From the NCBI GenBank assembly GCA_965249785.1, contig CBDFMU010000007.1, positions 1-64,000 of the forward strand: a stretch of 64,000 nt of DNA, written 5' to 3'. This document shows positions 25,948-34,430 of this stretch, one piece after another (the first letter of the stretch is position 1; every line of letters starts with the position of its first letter). The position numbers and the translations under genes were made by a program. The DNA is from M3007 sp965249785 (lineage in GTDB: Bacteria; Bacteroidota; Bacteroidia; Chitinophagales; Saprospiraceae). The notes below the pieces were generated by a model. It did no database searches. It was given only the letters and a program-made list of their open reading frames with translations, and was not told the origin of the DNA.

Positions 25948-27468
25948 TTACCTTCCGAAAGCGTAGTAATATGCGCCTGGACGGTCGGGATACACCCCTT
26001 CGAGCATCACGCCGCCCGTTTTACCGGAGATCGCAGCAGTGAACTCTTCCACTGATTTAATGGGCTTGTCATCCACTTTGGTGATGATAAAACCTTCGTG
26101 CATTTCAGTTTGGTTGGCCAGTTTACCATTACCCAAATGAGTCACTTGTACGCCGCCAGCAAGGTCCAGTTTTCTTGCTTCCTGTCCAGTAAGGGTCTGA
26201 AATTCAGCACCAAGCGTAGTCAATGCTTCCGCAACTTCCGTTTTCTTCACTGCGTCGGTGTTGCCTTGTTTGTTTTTCAGCAACACCGAAAAATCGCGTT
26301 CCGAACCGCCGCGAACCACCGTTATATTCAACTTATCGCCGGGGCGGTGGCGGCCCACTGCTTCCAGTACATCAGAAGAGGCATTCACTGGCAGTCCGTC
26401 AATTTTAGTCATGACATCGCCACTGCGAATGCCCGCTGCTGCTGCCGAGCTATTTTCCGACAGACTATCCACGTATACTCCCTTAATACCATTTAAGTTT
26501 TTTTCCTTCGCCAGGTCGCTAGTCACTTCCCGAATCACCACGCCGAGGTAACCACGCTGAGCCACCCCGAATTTTTTCAAATCATCTACTACTTTGGCCA
26601 CAATGTTGGCAGGAATGGCAAAACCATAACCTGCGTAACTCCCCGTTGGACTGGCGATAGCCGAGTTGATGCCGATCAGATCGCCACTCAAATTTACCAG
26701 CGCGCCGCCGGAATTGCCGGGATTGATGGCCGCATCGGTCTGAATGAAGGACTCAATAGGAGCTTGGTCCTGCAAAATATGGATGTCGCGGCCTTTGGCA
26801 GAAACGATACCCGCCGTGACCGTCGAAGTCAGGTTGAATGGATTGCCGACTGCCAGTACCCATTCTCCCACTTGCACATCGTCGGAGTTGGAAAAATTGA
26901 CAAAAGGTAGGCCAGAAGACTCAATTTTGATCAATCCAAGGTCAGTAGAAGGGTCGGTACCAATCACTTTGGCCTTGAAAGTACGTTTGTCATTCAGCGT
27001 CACTATCAGTTCGTCTGCACCTACTACCACGTGGTTGTTGGTGACAATATAACCGTCAGGGCTGATAATTACGCCGGAACCAGTACCCATTTGCGTGTTT
27101 TCATCGCCCTCTCTGCCGCCTCGATTGGGCTGTTGGAAGGAGCGGGGGCTAAAAAACTGCCGAAAAGGTTCGGGTACATCCTGCATATCAAATCCACCTT
27201 CCCCACCGCCTTCGCGGCTGCTCATTTTCATAGAACTCTGGATATTAACTACTACGGGTAAGGTTTTGCCTGCGGCCACCGTAAAATTCATGCTGACCGG
27301 ATCGGGGGCTTGCCCATTCAGATTGGCAAAATGGACTTGTCCATCAAAAGCGGGGGTAAAAAATGCAGTAGAGTGGTCGCCCAGATAGCCGAAAGATTTT
27401 GCGCCACCGAGTACCACTAATCCGCCAAGTATGGCCGCGAAAAGCGCGACCGTCATTAACTTTCTCAT
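25948..27468 (-). CDS. htrA: HtrA/Deg-family periplasmic serine protease
   Basis: The 506 residues start with a membrane anchor or signal (VALFAAILGGLVVLGG). The protease domain (about 105-290) carries the triad His in 'YIVTNNHVVVGADEL', Asp in 'DPSTDLGLIKI' and Ser in 'NPGNSGGALVNLSGD'. Two PDZ domains follow: about 300-395 ('GYLGVVIREVTSDLA', 'GIRSGDVMTKIDGLPVNAS') and about 415-500 ('EGFIITKVDDKPIKSVEEF'). The enzyme degrades or refolds damaged envelope proteins. A glycine-rich linker (SREGGGEGGFD, then RGGREGD) precedes the protease domain, as in many Bacteroidota Deg proteins. It is a single gene with its own terminator. Confidence 0.92.
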   Translation of the reverse strand: MRKLMTVALFAAILGGLVVLGGAKSFGYLGDHSTAFFTPAFDGQVHFANLNGQAPDPVSMNFTVAAGKTLPVVVNIQSSMKMSSREGGGEGGFDMQDVPEPFRQFFSPRSFQQPNRGGREGDENTQMGTGSGVIISPDGYIVTNNHVVVGADELIVTLNDKRTFKAKVIGTDPSTDLGLIKIESSGLPFVNFSNSDDVQVGEWVLAVGNPFNLTSTVTAGIVSAKGRDIHILQDQAPIESFIQTDAAINPGNSGGALVNLSGDLIGINSAIASPTGSYAGYGFAIPANIVAKVVDDLKKFGVAQRGYLGVVIREVTSDLAKEKNLNGIKGVYVDSLSENSSAAAAGIRSGDVMTKIDGLPVNASSDVLEAVGRHRPGDKLNITVVRGGSERDFSVLLKNKQGNTDAVKKTEVAEALTTLGAEFQTLTGQEARKLDLAGGVQVTHLGNGKLANQTEMHEGFIITKVDDKPIKSVEEFTAAISGKTGGVMLEGVYPDRPGAYYYAFGR

Positions 27469-27557
27469 ATAAGTTAGTTGATGTGAAAAAATTTGGGGAA
27501 AAGCACTTGTTCTGCTTTCCGAATACTACAAAAAACAACAAAATTGGAGCAAAAAGT

Positions 27558-27593
27558 GCCTAACGTTCGGTTAGGCGCACCGAAGCTTCGGTG
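27558..27593. repeat. Two adjacent perfect small dyads
   Basis: GCCTAAC-GTTCG-GTTAGGC (27558-27576) is directly followed by the 16-bp palindrome CACCGAAGCTTCGGTG (27578-27593). The pair lies between the Deg gene start and the end of the hypothetical gene at 27618 and may act as the latter's terminator, although no T-run follows. Confidence 0.55.
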
Positions 27594-27617
27594 AGTCTGT
27601 CAAAACTGTCGTTCAGG

Positions 27618-28058
27618 CTACTGCTTAGTCTGAATACGGCTCATGGTCATACGATGAGCGGCAGCGTAATGAGGAGAGGAGGCGGGAAAAAATGCTGCCC
27701 ACACCTGCTGTTCGAGCTCTTCTAACTGGCTCCATTCGGCAGGCAATAGCTTATGCAATTCTCCTATATCTTCTCCGGCCAGGCTGGTTAAAAGAATTTC
27801 CAGATTTTGCAGGTTTTCGTCTTGCACTGTGAAAAACTGATTGCCATGATTAGTTTGATTGGAAATGCCGTGATCTTCCATAGCAAGAAAGCGTTTGTTT
27901 TTGTTATATAATGTAAGTCGTGGTGGTCCAGTGTAACGTCCAAGAGAACGCGGACGAAACGGGTTTTGCGGCCAAAAGCGGACTTTTTTCCTAAGCTGGC
28001 TATTACCTACAGGTACATTAAATTCTTTGAGGATGCGAGTATTTGAGTGTTCGATCAA
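27618..28058 (-). CDS. Hypothetical protein, start uncertain
   Basis: The frame encodes 146 residues with no signal peptide, membrane segment or family I recognise. The first part is basic (NSQLRKKVRFWPQNPFRPRS). The second part from the internal Met 60 (MEDHGISNQTNH) is acidic and helical ('ENLQNLEILLTSLAGEDIGE'). The first codons overlap a 22-bp imperfect dyad (GAGTATTTGA...TCAAATACTC, about 28036-28100), which makes the upstream start doubtful; an 87-residue product from 27881 is the alternative. Confidence 0.4.
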   Translation of the reverse strand: MIEHSNTRILKEFNVPVGNSQLRKKVRFWPQNPFRPRSLGRYTGPPRLTLYNKNKRFLAMEDHGISNQTNHGNQFFTVQDENLQNLEILLTSLAGEDIGELHKLLPAEWSQLEELEQQVWAAFFPASSPHYAAAHRMTMSRIQTKQ

Positions 28059-28132
28059 AACACTTGAAAATCAGTTACTTGATCAGATCTTCAAATACTC
28101 AAAATAACTTATTTTACAGTATATTAACTTCG

Positions 28133-29719
28133 TTATATGGTCAAAGTAATAGTAGTAGCCACTTTTGCGGCATCATTATTATAGTGGTGCGAACCAGGTA
28201 TTTTTTCAAAACGCACCTGGGTCGCACCTTGCAAAGCAGCCTGCATTTTGTTATCTTCCTGTTCGCCGCTCACGCATAACACGGGCGTATGCGTCAGGCT
28301 GCGCACTTCGGCGGCCACATTATAAGGCCCACCGCTTTTGCCCAGCATACCGGCTACATGTATCTCAAAATCGCCTTGCGGATCGGGCGAAAGCAACACC
28401 ACCGCTTGCACTTTATCGCGCAACCAGGCCGGAAGTCGGTTTTGAATGAAAGGCGCGACATTGGCCCCGAAGCTATAGCCGACCAGCACGATTTTTGTTT
28501 TCCCCCAAGCCTGTAGATACTGTTGGATCACTGGCGCGAGGTCGGCTGTTGTTTGCTCGGGCGTCTTCTTTTCCCAAAAATAAGATTGGCTATTCAGGCC
28601 TATGGCGGGGAAATGTTTGGCAGCCAGTTGGTCACAGATTTGCTGATCAAAACCCGTCCAGCCTCCATCGCCGCTTATAAAAACCACCATGGGCGTAGAG
28701 GCATCGGCGGTAGCAGGAGTCAGAAAGAGCGGCAGTGCCGCATTGGGGCTGACCACGGTGTGCATCATAGAAGCCATTACCACCGGAATGTGATTGGACG
28801 AAACGATCGGTAGTGTATTTGTCGCTGGACTGGTAGTGGCCAAAATATGGGCAAATGACTTTTTCAACTGCGGTAGCCAGTCTTTGGTCGTTTTAAAACC
28901 ATGACCTACTTTGGGCAAACGCGTAACAGTAACATTTTTTACTCCGTTAAAAAAATCTGCCGTCTTTTGACAATCACAATTTTGGTCAAGTTCACCTTGT
29001 AATACTTCCAATGGCACGGGCGGAGCAGGTTGGTCGGTAAAATCGAAGCCATGACCATCCTTGCGAGCCACCATTTTGAGGTCGCCAGAACCTTCACACA
29101 GCGGTTTGTGTACTTCTATATCCGGGCAAAAACCGAGTACTACGCCGCCCCGAAAAGTACCGAGCGGTGCCTGACACAACACGGCATAAGCGAGCGTTGC
29201 ACCCGACGAATAACCCATTAAGATGGGCTTATGATAGTCCGGTAGTTGTAGTTCTTTTTGGACGAATTCACTCAGGTTTTCTAGATCACCGGCCGGATAC
29301 AGACATTTTTCCGCTGTGGTTTGTAGTTTTTTATAGTATTTTATAACATCAATCCCTACTACGAGGGTTTGGCCATCCTGCGCCAGCGTCTTTGCGATAT
29401 CAGTCACGCCGAGGTTCCAGCCACCATCGCCACTAAGAAACAGCACGAGCGAAGTGGGTTTGCTCATATTCCCATACAGGTTCACCGCGCCGATGGAAGG
29501 GTAGTAGAGGGTACGTTGAGGCACAGCATTGGCTGCCCAGGCTGCTGGTTGTGGTGTGGAATCAAAGGCGGCCGATGTTCCTTGAGTGGAGGCGGCCATT
29601 GTGCGCAAACTGGAGGTATCCGCAAGGGATTTCGGCAAGGGCTGTTGCCAGAAATAACCGGGAATAATAGCCAGCCCAAGAACGGCAAAGCAAAACAAAA
29701 TGGTAGCTGACTTTTTCAT
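28133..29719 (-). CDS. AcvB/VirJ-like double alpha/beta hydrolase
   Basis: The ATG 29719 opens an N-terminal hydrophobic segment (KKSATILFCFAVLGLAIIPG), giving 528 residues. Two VirJ-like domains follow in tandem. The first (about 75-300) has 'SLVLFLSGDGGWNLGVTDIA', the nucleophile elbow 'GYSSGATLAYAVL' and a His in 'KVGHGFKTTKDW'. The second (about 330-525) has 'VVFISGDGGWTGFDQQICD', 'VGYSFGANVAPF' and 'GSHHYNNDAAKV'. This two-domain layout is that of AcvB, which in Agrobacterium hydrolyses lysyl-phosphatidylglycerol in the periplasm and is often encoded with the MprF homologue LpiA. An mprF lies about 7 kb away here. I infer turnover of aminoacylated lipid; another ester substrate is possible. 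Confidence 0.75.
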   Translation of the reverse strand: MKKSATILFCFAVLGLAIIPGYFWQQPLPKSLADTSSLRTMAASTQGTSAAFDSTPQPAAWAANAVPQRTLYYPSIGAVNLYGNMSKPTSLVLFLSGDGGWNLGVTDIAKTLAQDGQTLVVGIDVIKYYKKLQTTAEKCLYPAGDLENLSEFVQKELQLPDYHKPILMGYSSGATLAYAVLCQAPLGTFRGGVVLGFCPDIEVHKPLCEGSGDLKMVARKDGHGFDFTDQPAPPVPLEVLQGELDQNCDCQKTADFFNGVKNVTVTRLPKVGHGFKTTKDWLPQLKKSFAHILATTSPATNTLPIVSSNHIPVVMASMMHTVVSPNAALPLFLTPATADASTPMVVFISGDGGWTGFDQQICDQLAAKHFPAIGLNSQSYFWEKKTPEQTTADLAPVIQQYLQAWGKTKIVLVGYSFGANVAPFIQNRLPAWLRDKVQAVVLLSPDPQGDFEIHVAGMLGKSGGPYNVAAEVRSLTHTPVLCVSGEQEDNKMQAALQGATQVRFEKIPGSHHYNNDAAKVATTITLTI

Positions 29720-29872
29720 AACCACATATTCTTTCAATTGAATGAAGATGTGGCAAAAGTCGGCATCCTATTGTCCTTAAAAACTACAATTTCGGTCAAT
29801 GCCGGAAAAATGTCGGTCGGTGAAATAGAGTAGGAGCAATAGAGTTTAATAAATGCGGGTTTATACAGGTTC

Positions 29873-31018
29873 CTAAATCAAATGCCTTGGAAAATCCTCG
29901 ACCTTGGCGCAGCAAATTTGTTCCATCACCTGTTGCAGTTGTGTTTTCAAAATACTGATTGTGTGGTGGCCGCCCGCCTGGCCAAGTGCCGCCACACCGT
30001 ACATAAATGACCGGCCCAGGAACGTAAACTCAGCGCCACTGGCCACTGCCCGGGCCACATCGGGGCCGGAACGCAGGCCACTATCGAGCATGATCTTGAT
30101 CTGGCCCGCATATTGTTGAACGATGGCCTCCAGGGATTTAATAGAAGATTGGCCCGCATCCAACTGTCGCCCGCCGTGGTTGGATACGATGATGCCATCG
30201 AGGCCCAGTTTTATCGCCATAGCGGTGTCCTCCACGCTGGCCACACCTTTCAAGACTATTTTTCCTTTCCAACGATCGCGGATGGGAGCAATTTTTTCCT
30301 CATTCAGTCGGCCCGAAAAAGTCTGGTTCATGTACAGCCCCAATTGCTTCATATTCAACCCTTTGGGCATATACTTTTTCATGTTGGCAAAATCCGGCTG
30401 ACCATGCAGCAGGGTTCGGATCGCCCAGTTTGGCTTACCCATGATTTGCAACATATTGCGCAACGTCATTTTGGGCGGCATGGCTAAGCCATTGCGGATG
30501 TCGCGCGGGCGATAGCCAAACGTCGGCACGTCGCAGAGGATGACCAGCACTTGGCAGCCCGCCGCTTCTGCGCGGTCGAGTAGGTCGTTGCGTATGGTGT
30601 TGTCAGTAGGGTGGTAGAGTTGGAACCAAAACTTGCCCTCGGTGAGTGCGCCAATGCGCTCGATGCTGGAGGTGGTGACGGTGCTGAGCACGAACGGGAT
30701 GTTGTGCTCCAAGGCCGCTTTGGCTAAAATCTCCGGGGCATTGGGCCACATCAAGCCCTGCAAACCGACGGGCGCGATGCCGAAAGGCGCATCGTACACG
30801 TGGCCAAAAAGCTCGGTTTTCAAATTTGAACCACTATGCGGATGCAAATAATAGGGCTTCAATTCCACCTTCCGGAGCTCGGCGGTGTTTTTGTGGAGGT
30901 TTACATCTTCATTGCAGCCACCGTCGAGGTATTCAAAAGCGAAGCGGGGCATGCGTTGGCGGGCACGTTCGCGCAGGTCGTCAATGGATGGATAGTTCGA
31001 GTTAGAAGCCAATTTCAT
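29873..31018 (-). CDS. FMN-dependent L-lactate/alpha-hydroxyacid dehydrogenase
   Basis: The start at ATG 31018 overlaps the kinase stop as ATGA, which decides it over a GTG two codons upstream and indicates translational coupling. The 381 residues are a TIM barrel of the LldD/glycolate oxidase family: 'RMPRFAFEYLDGGCNEDVNL' at the N-terminus, Lys in 'GKIVLKGVASVEDTA', the catalytic His-Gly-Gly-Arg in 'IIVSNHGGRQLDAGQ' and the FMN phosphate site 'DSGLRSGPDVARAVASGA'. It oxidises an (S)-2-hydroxyacid to the 2-oxoacid with FMN. In this cluster the natural substrate is the L-lactate produced from rhamnose by the upstream fused aldolase/dehydrogenase, yielding pyruvate. It is the last gene of the operon. 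Confidence 0.88.
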   Translation of the reverse strand: MKLASNSNYPSIDDLRERARQRMPRFAFEYLDGGCNEDVNLHKNTAELRKVELKPYYLHPHSGSNLKTELFGHVYDAPFGIAPVGLQGLMWPNAPEILAKAALEHNIPFVLSTVTTSSIERIGALTEGKFWFQLYHPTDNTIRNDLLDRAEAAGCQVLVILCDVPTFGYRPRDIRNGLAMPPKMTLRNMLQIMGKPNWAIRTLLHGQPDFANMKKYMPKGLNMKQLGLYMNQTFSGRLNEEKIAPIRDRWKGKIVLKGVASVEDTAMAIKLGLDGIIVSNHGGRQLDAGQSSIKSLEAIVQQYAGQIKIMLDSGLRSGPDVARAVASGAEFTFLGRSFMYGVAALGQAGGHHTISILKTQLQQVMEQICCAKVEDFPRHLI

Positions 31019-32289
31019 AGACACTTTGCAGAATATTTTTTTAGTGAAATCAGGTTTGTAGGCACTGGTTTTTCATTCCAAAGCGGATGAATCGCCAACG
31101 CTGCGCCGAGCGCGGTGGCTTGGGCAACTTCCGCCGCAAACACTTCCATGCCAGGAAAAGCCTCGGCCAGCAGGGTCATATAAATTTCATTTTTGGAAAA
31201 TCCTCCGTCCACAAAAATGTGTCGCAAGGGAGATTTCCCGATAGCCAATTTAGTGGAAACTACCTGTTTTTCAACGAGTTGGCGCATAAAGGCCGTGTAG
31301 CTTTCGGAAAGATCGTAATGCTCGGAAAGCTGGGTAGACTGGTAAAAATCTTCCTCCACGCCGAACGTGGCGGCCATTTCCTTCACCGCCTGTTCATGCG
31401 CATACCCGCCAAAAAAACGAGCGGCTTTCACCGGCTGGCCTGCATAAGTCAGGTAGCAAAGGCAATCCTGGACGAGTTCTTCGGTGGTCAGTGGCTCCTG
31501 GTTGAAAGGACTAAGCGAGATGCACCAGGTGCCAGTGGAAATCAGCACAAACGGCTCCTCGAAACTTGCCAGGTAAGGAATCAGGGCAGCAGAACTATCG
31601 TGTAGCCCCGAACCCTGTTGAGGTACGTCCCGAACAGGACGGGGGGCTATGGGCGGAAATTTCTCCACCATATTTTCCGCTTTCACCCAATCGTGATAGT
31701 CGTTTTTCCGAAAATCCCAGAGCATGGTGTGACAGCCAATACTAGTAAGTTCGCTGCGCGCATAGTCAGGCGGTAACTTGGCAATTTGGGTTTTTTGAGA
31801 TATTAAAAAAATAATATATTGCGGTAAGTGCAGCGTGTATTTTGCCTGCTGAAATACCAGCGTTTTATAATATTTCAACCAATACAATTGCAGCCCCGAA
31901 TTGAGCATACCCAGCAGTGGGGAGGCGGTTTCGAGGGCCATTTTTTTCGCATCGCCGTAGGTGTTGAAAAACTGTTTTTTTAATGCCTCCGGGAAAATTT
32001 TCAGATAATTATAGAGCGGCGTAACAGGCTGGCCTTCGGCATTGAGATGCACCAAACTGGCACCGTAAGTAGTGACATTGATGGCCTGGATCTGGAAACG
32101 CGCATCATTTGAAATAGTTTGCCAAGTGTCCAATACCCAGGTAGTCAACAAGTTAATGTCCTCACATGAGTCGCCGTCCTCGTCGGTAGTTTCGGGCAAT
32201 TGGGTGGTTTGCTCGAACACGATTTGGTAGTCCTCATCGAAGACGAAGCACTTTTTGTTGGTTTTGCCGATGTCGAGGATGAGGATCAT
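31015..32289 (-). CDS. rhaB: FGGY-family carbohydrate kinase (rhamnulokinase-like)
   Basis: The 424 residues have the actin-like ATPase fold of FGGY kinases. Phosphate loop 1 is 'MILILDIGKTNKKCFVFDED', the adenosine region is 'LISTGTWCISLSPF' and the C-terminal motif is 'IFVDGGFSKNEIYMTLLA' followed by 'AQATALGAALAI'. Its position after the isomerase and before the lactate dehydrogenase, in a cluster with an L-rhamnulose-1-phosphate aldolase, makes L-rhamnulose the expected substrate, with ATP giving L-rhamnulose 1-phosphate. It is shorter and diverged from the E. coli RhaB type, as is usual in Bacteroidota. Confidence 0.82.
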   Translation of the reverse strand: MILILDIGKTNKKCFVFDEDYQIVFEQTTQLPETTDEDGDSCEDINLLTTWVLDTWQTISNDARFQIQAINVTTYGASLVHLNAEGQPVTPLYNYLKIFPEALKKQFFNTYGDAKKMALETASPLLGMLNSGLQLYWLKYYKTLVFQQAKYTLHLPQYIIFLISQKTQIAKLPPDYARSELTSIGCHTMLWDFRKNDYHDWVKAENMVEKFPPIAPRPVRDVPQQGSGLHDSSAALIPYLASFEEPFVLISTGTWCISLSPFNQEPLTTEELVQDCLCYLTYAGQPVKAARFFGGYAHEQAVKEMAATFGVEEDFYQSTQLSEHYDLSESYTAFMRQLVEKQVVSTKLAIGKSPLRHIFVDGGFSKNEIYMTLLAEAFPGMEVFAAEVAQATALGAALAIHPLWNEKPVPTNLISLKKYSAKCL

Positions 32290-32301
32290 AAAGGAAGTAT
32301 A

Positions 32302-32350
32302 AACGATGAACTATAAACAATTAACGGTTCCTAGTTTATAGTTCATCGTT
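32302..32350. repeat. 17-bp perfect inverted repeat between isomerase and kinase genes
   Basis: AACGATGAACTATAAAC and GTTTATAGTTCATCGTT are exact reverse complements around a 15-nt loop, placed between the isomerase stop and the kinase ATG. As an intra-operon hairpin it could lower downstream expression or protect the upstream mRNA. Its words (GATGAACTATAAA) resemble the dyad at 14894. Confidence 0.7.
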
Positions 32351-32353
32351 ATT

Positions 32354-33628
32354 TCAAAGCCCGGTAGTCACCGTTTTTAGTCCTCTTTCCTGCACCAAGT
32401 TTTCCCGCACTTTCAGATCACGATAAGCCGCCAACGGCTGCAAAGCCCCACCCGTCCGCAGTCGCGCTTCGGCCACTACTGGGCGCACATCGGTGCGAAA
32501 AGCAGCTTGCAGGAGTTCTTGGGCCTGGGCCACATCGTTGTTGTTTTGCGCCGCTGTCAAGGCGGTCCGATCTACCAGCAGGGCTTGGGCGTAGGCGATC
32601 TGTATAGCTTCTACGGATTGTAGCAGGTCTTCGAGAGGGTCTTTAACGTTGTGCGACGCATCAATCATCCAGCCCAAATCCGTGGCGTGGCGCATACCTC
32701 GCGCGTCCATCCCTTCCACCAACTCATTGAAAATCAGGAACAACTGGTAAGGTTTAATGCTGCCAGCGGTCAAGTCGTCGTCACCATACTTCGAGTCGTT
32801 GAAGTGGAAGCCGCCGAGTTTGCCTTCCATGAGTAGCAGGGCGACGATCTGCTCGATGTTGGCATTGGGCAGGTGGTGGCCGAGATCCACGAGGGTATAG
32901 GCTTTTTCGCCCAGCTTATTAGCGTACAGCAGTGATTGACCCCAGTCGCCGACCGTCGTGCTGTAAAAATTGGGTTCGTAAGCCTTGTATTCCACCAGCA
33001 TTTTCCAATTTGGCGGCAACGCGGCGTAGATTTCCCGGAGGCCATCGAGGGTATTTTGAAAAGCCCGGCGGAAATTCAACTGGCCCGGAAAACACGACCC
33101 ATCAGACAGCCAGACGGTGATACTCTCCGAACCGAGGGCCACTCCATGTCGGATCACTTCGATATTATGATCAATGGCTTGGCGGCGCACGGCGGGATTG
33201 ACGTGTTGGAGCGAACCGAATTTGTAACTAAGGGCCTGTTCCGGCTGATCCTGGAAGGTATTGGAATTGACGGCATCGAAAGCCAGGCCATGCTGCGCCG
33301 CGAGGGTTTTGATGGCCGCCGGATCAGTCGGGATGTCCCAGGGAATATGCAGCGAAATGGCACCGCTCGACTGGTTGAGGGCGTGCAGCAGACCCACGTC
33401 TTCGATCTTTTCTTCCAACGAACGAGGCTCACCGCCACCGGCAAAGCGCCCGAAACGCGTACCGCCCGTGCCAAGTGCCCAAGAGGGGATAGCAATCTGG
33501 AACTCCACGAGTTGTTCCACGATATGCTCCAAATTGCTGACTTCTCCCGCGAAAAAATCGAGGCGGTGGCGATGTGCAATAAGGTGGCGTTGGTTGTATT
33601 CTGCGATTTTAACTTGTTTTAATAGCAT
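32354..33628 (-). CDS. rhaI: L-rhamnose isomerase, RhaI type
   Basis: The 424-residue TIM-barrel protein has the features of RhaI-type sugar isomerases: 'WALGTGGTRFGRFAGGGEPR' near the start, 'ISLHIPWDIPTDPAAIK', 'VEYKAYEPNFYSTTVGDWGQ', 'ALVDRTALTAAQ' near the end and the metal-site region 'GGFHFNDSKYGDDDLTAG'. It interconverts L-rhamnose and L-rhamnulose with a divalent metal in the cytoplasm, the first intracellular step. The kinase follows after 64 bp that contain a 17-bp hairpin. A 29-codon frame (33635-33724, MEPYVGEHTVAGGY...) ends 6 nt before its ATG and may be a leader or a remnant. Confidence 0.85.
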   Translation of the reverse strand: MLLKQVKIAEYNQRHLIAHRHRLDFFAGEVSNLEHIVEQLVEFQIAIPSWALGTGGTRFGRFAGGGEPRSLEEKIEDVGLLHALNQSSGAISLHIPWDIPTDPAAIKTLAAQHGLAFDAVNSNTFQDQPEQALSYKFGSLQHVNPAVRRQAIDHNIEVIRHGVALGSESITVWLSDGSCFPGQLNFRRAFQNTLDGLREIYAALPPNWKMLVEYKAYEPNFYSTTVGDWGQSLLYANKLGEKAYTLVDLGHHLPNANIEQIVALLLMEGKLGGFHFNDSKYGDDDLTAGSIKPYQLFLIFNELVEGMDARGMRHATDLGWMIDASHNVKDPLEDLLQSVEAIQIAYAQALLVDRTALTAAQNNNDVAQAQELLQAAFRTDVRPVVAEARLRTGGALQPLAAYRDLKVRENLVQERGLKTVTTGL

Positions 33629-33746
33629 GGCGTGTTATTCAAGATTACTTTTTCTCCTTTGGCTTGCAAAAATGACATGTAAATAACCTCCTGCAACGGT
33701 ATGCTCACCGACGTAGGGTTCCATTTTGAAAGCGATGCGTGGCGTT

Positions 33747-34415
33747 TTACAGACCGTGTTTTTTCAAAAAATCCCTGGTCACCTGCGTCCACACGGCATA
33801 GCCTTTGGCGTTGAGATGCAATTTATCTGCGGCTAATAAGTCACCATTGGGCTTTCCTTCGGACGTAACCAACAGGTTGTAAGCATCAATAAAATACGCT
33901 CTTTTGCGGTGTTTTTGGCAATATTTTTGGAAAAGGGCATTGAGTTGACGCTGTTGGGCCATCCGGTTTTCCCGCGCCAGACTGGGCCGCAAGGTGTAAA
34001 TGGCCACTTTGGTCTTTGGCAGTTTTTGTTTCACCAATTTCATAAACGCCTGGTAATCCACCAAAACCTGCTCCGGTGATTTGCCGCTGTTCAGGTCGTT
34101 GTCGCCTTCATAAAGCAGAATCCATGTGGGTTGGAGCGGCAACACTACCCGGTCGAAGTAGTACACGGCATCAGACATTTGTGAGCCACCAAAGCCCCGA
34201 TTGATGACTTTGTAGCCCGCCAAATCGGCTTGGTAAGTGGTCCAGAGACGCATCGTGGAGCTGCCGTACAACAGGATTTGGCCTTTAGCGGGTTTTTCCA
34301 GGGAATCAAGCCGCTCAAAAGCACTGATTTCCGATTCGAAAGGCAGCGTGGTTTGTGCAAAAAGACAGTGGCAAACCAGCGAAAACAGTAGCAGAAAAGT
34401 AGGTCGTTGCATCAT
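33747..34415 (-). CDS. Secreted SGNH/GDSL-type esterase
   Basis: The 222 residues begin with a signal peptide (MMQRPTFLLLFSLVCHCLFA). SGNH blocks are present. Block I is ILLYGSSTMRLW, with GSS in place of the classical GDS. Block II is 'NRGFGGSQMSDAVYYF', block III is 'LLYEGDNDLNSG' and block V is 'ADKLHLNAKGYAVW', with the catalytic D-x-x-H. The enzyme should hydrolyse an ester in the periplasm. Sitting inside a rhamnose operon, it could deacetylate rhamnose-containing glycans such as rhamnogalacturonan, but this is inferred from context only. It is 15 bp downstream of the aldolase/dehydrogenase gene, so it is co-transcribed. Confidence 0.82.
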   Translation of the reverse strand: MMQRPTFLLLFSLVCHCLFAQTTLPFESEISAFERLDSLEKPAKGQILLYGSSTMRLWTTYQADLAGYKVINRGFGGSQMSDAVYYFDRVVLPLQPTWILLYEGDNDLNSGKSPEQVLVDYQAFMKLVKQKLPKTKVAIYTLRPSLARENRMAQQRQLNALFQKYCQKHRKRAYFIDAYNLLVTSEGKPNGDLLAADKLHLNAKGYAVWTQVTRDFLKKHGL

Positions 34416-34430
34416 ATTTTTAGTGTTATT

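Noticed and set aside
32936..33622. 228-codon plus-strand frame opposite the isomerase
   Set aside because: Antisense shadow of the RhaI-type gene; it shows no family motif and the minus-strand frame has clear isomerase motifs.
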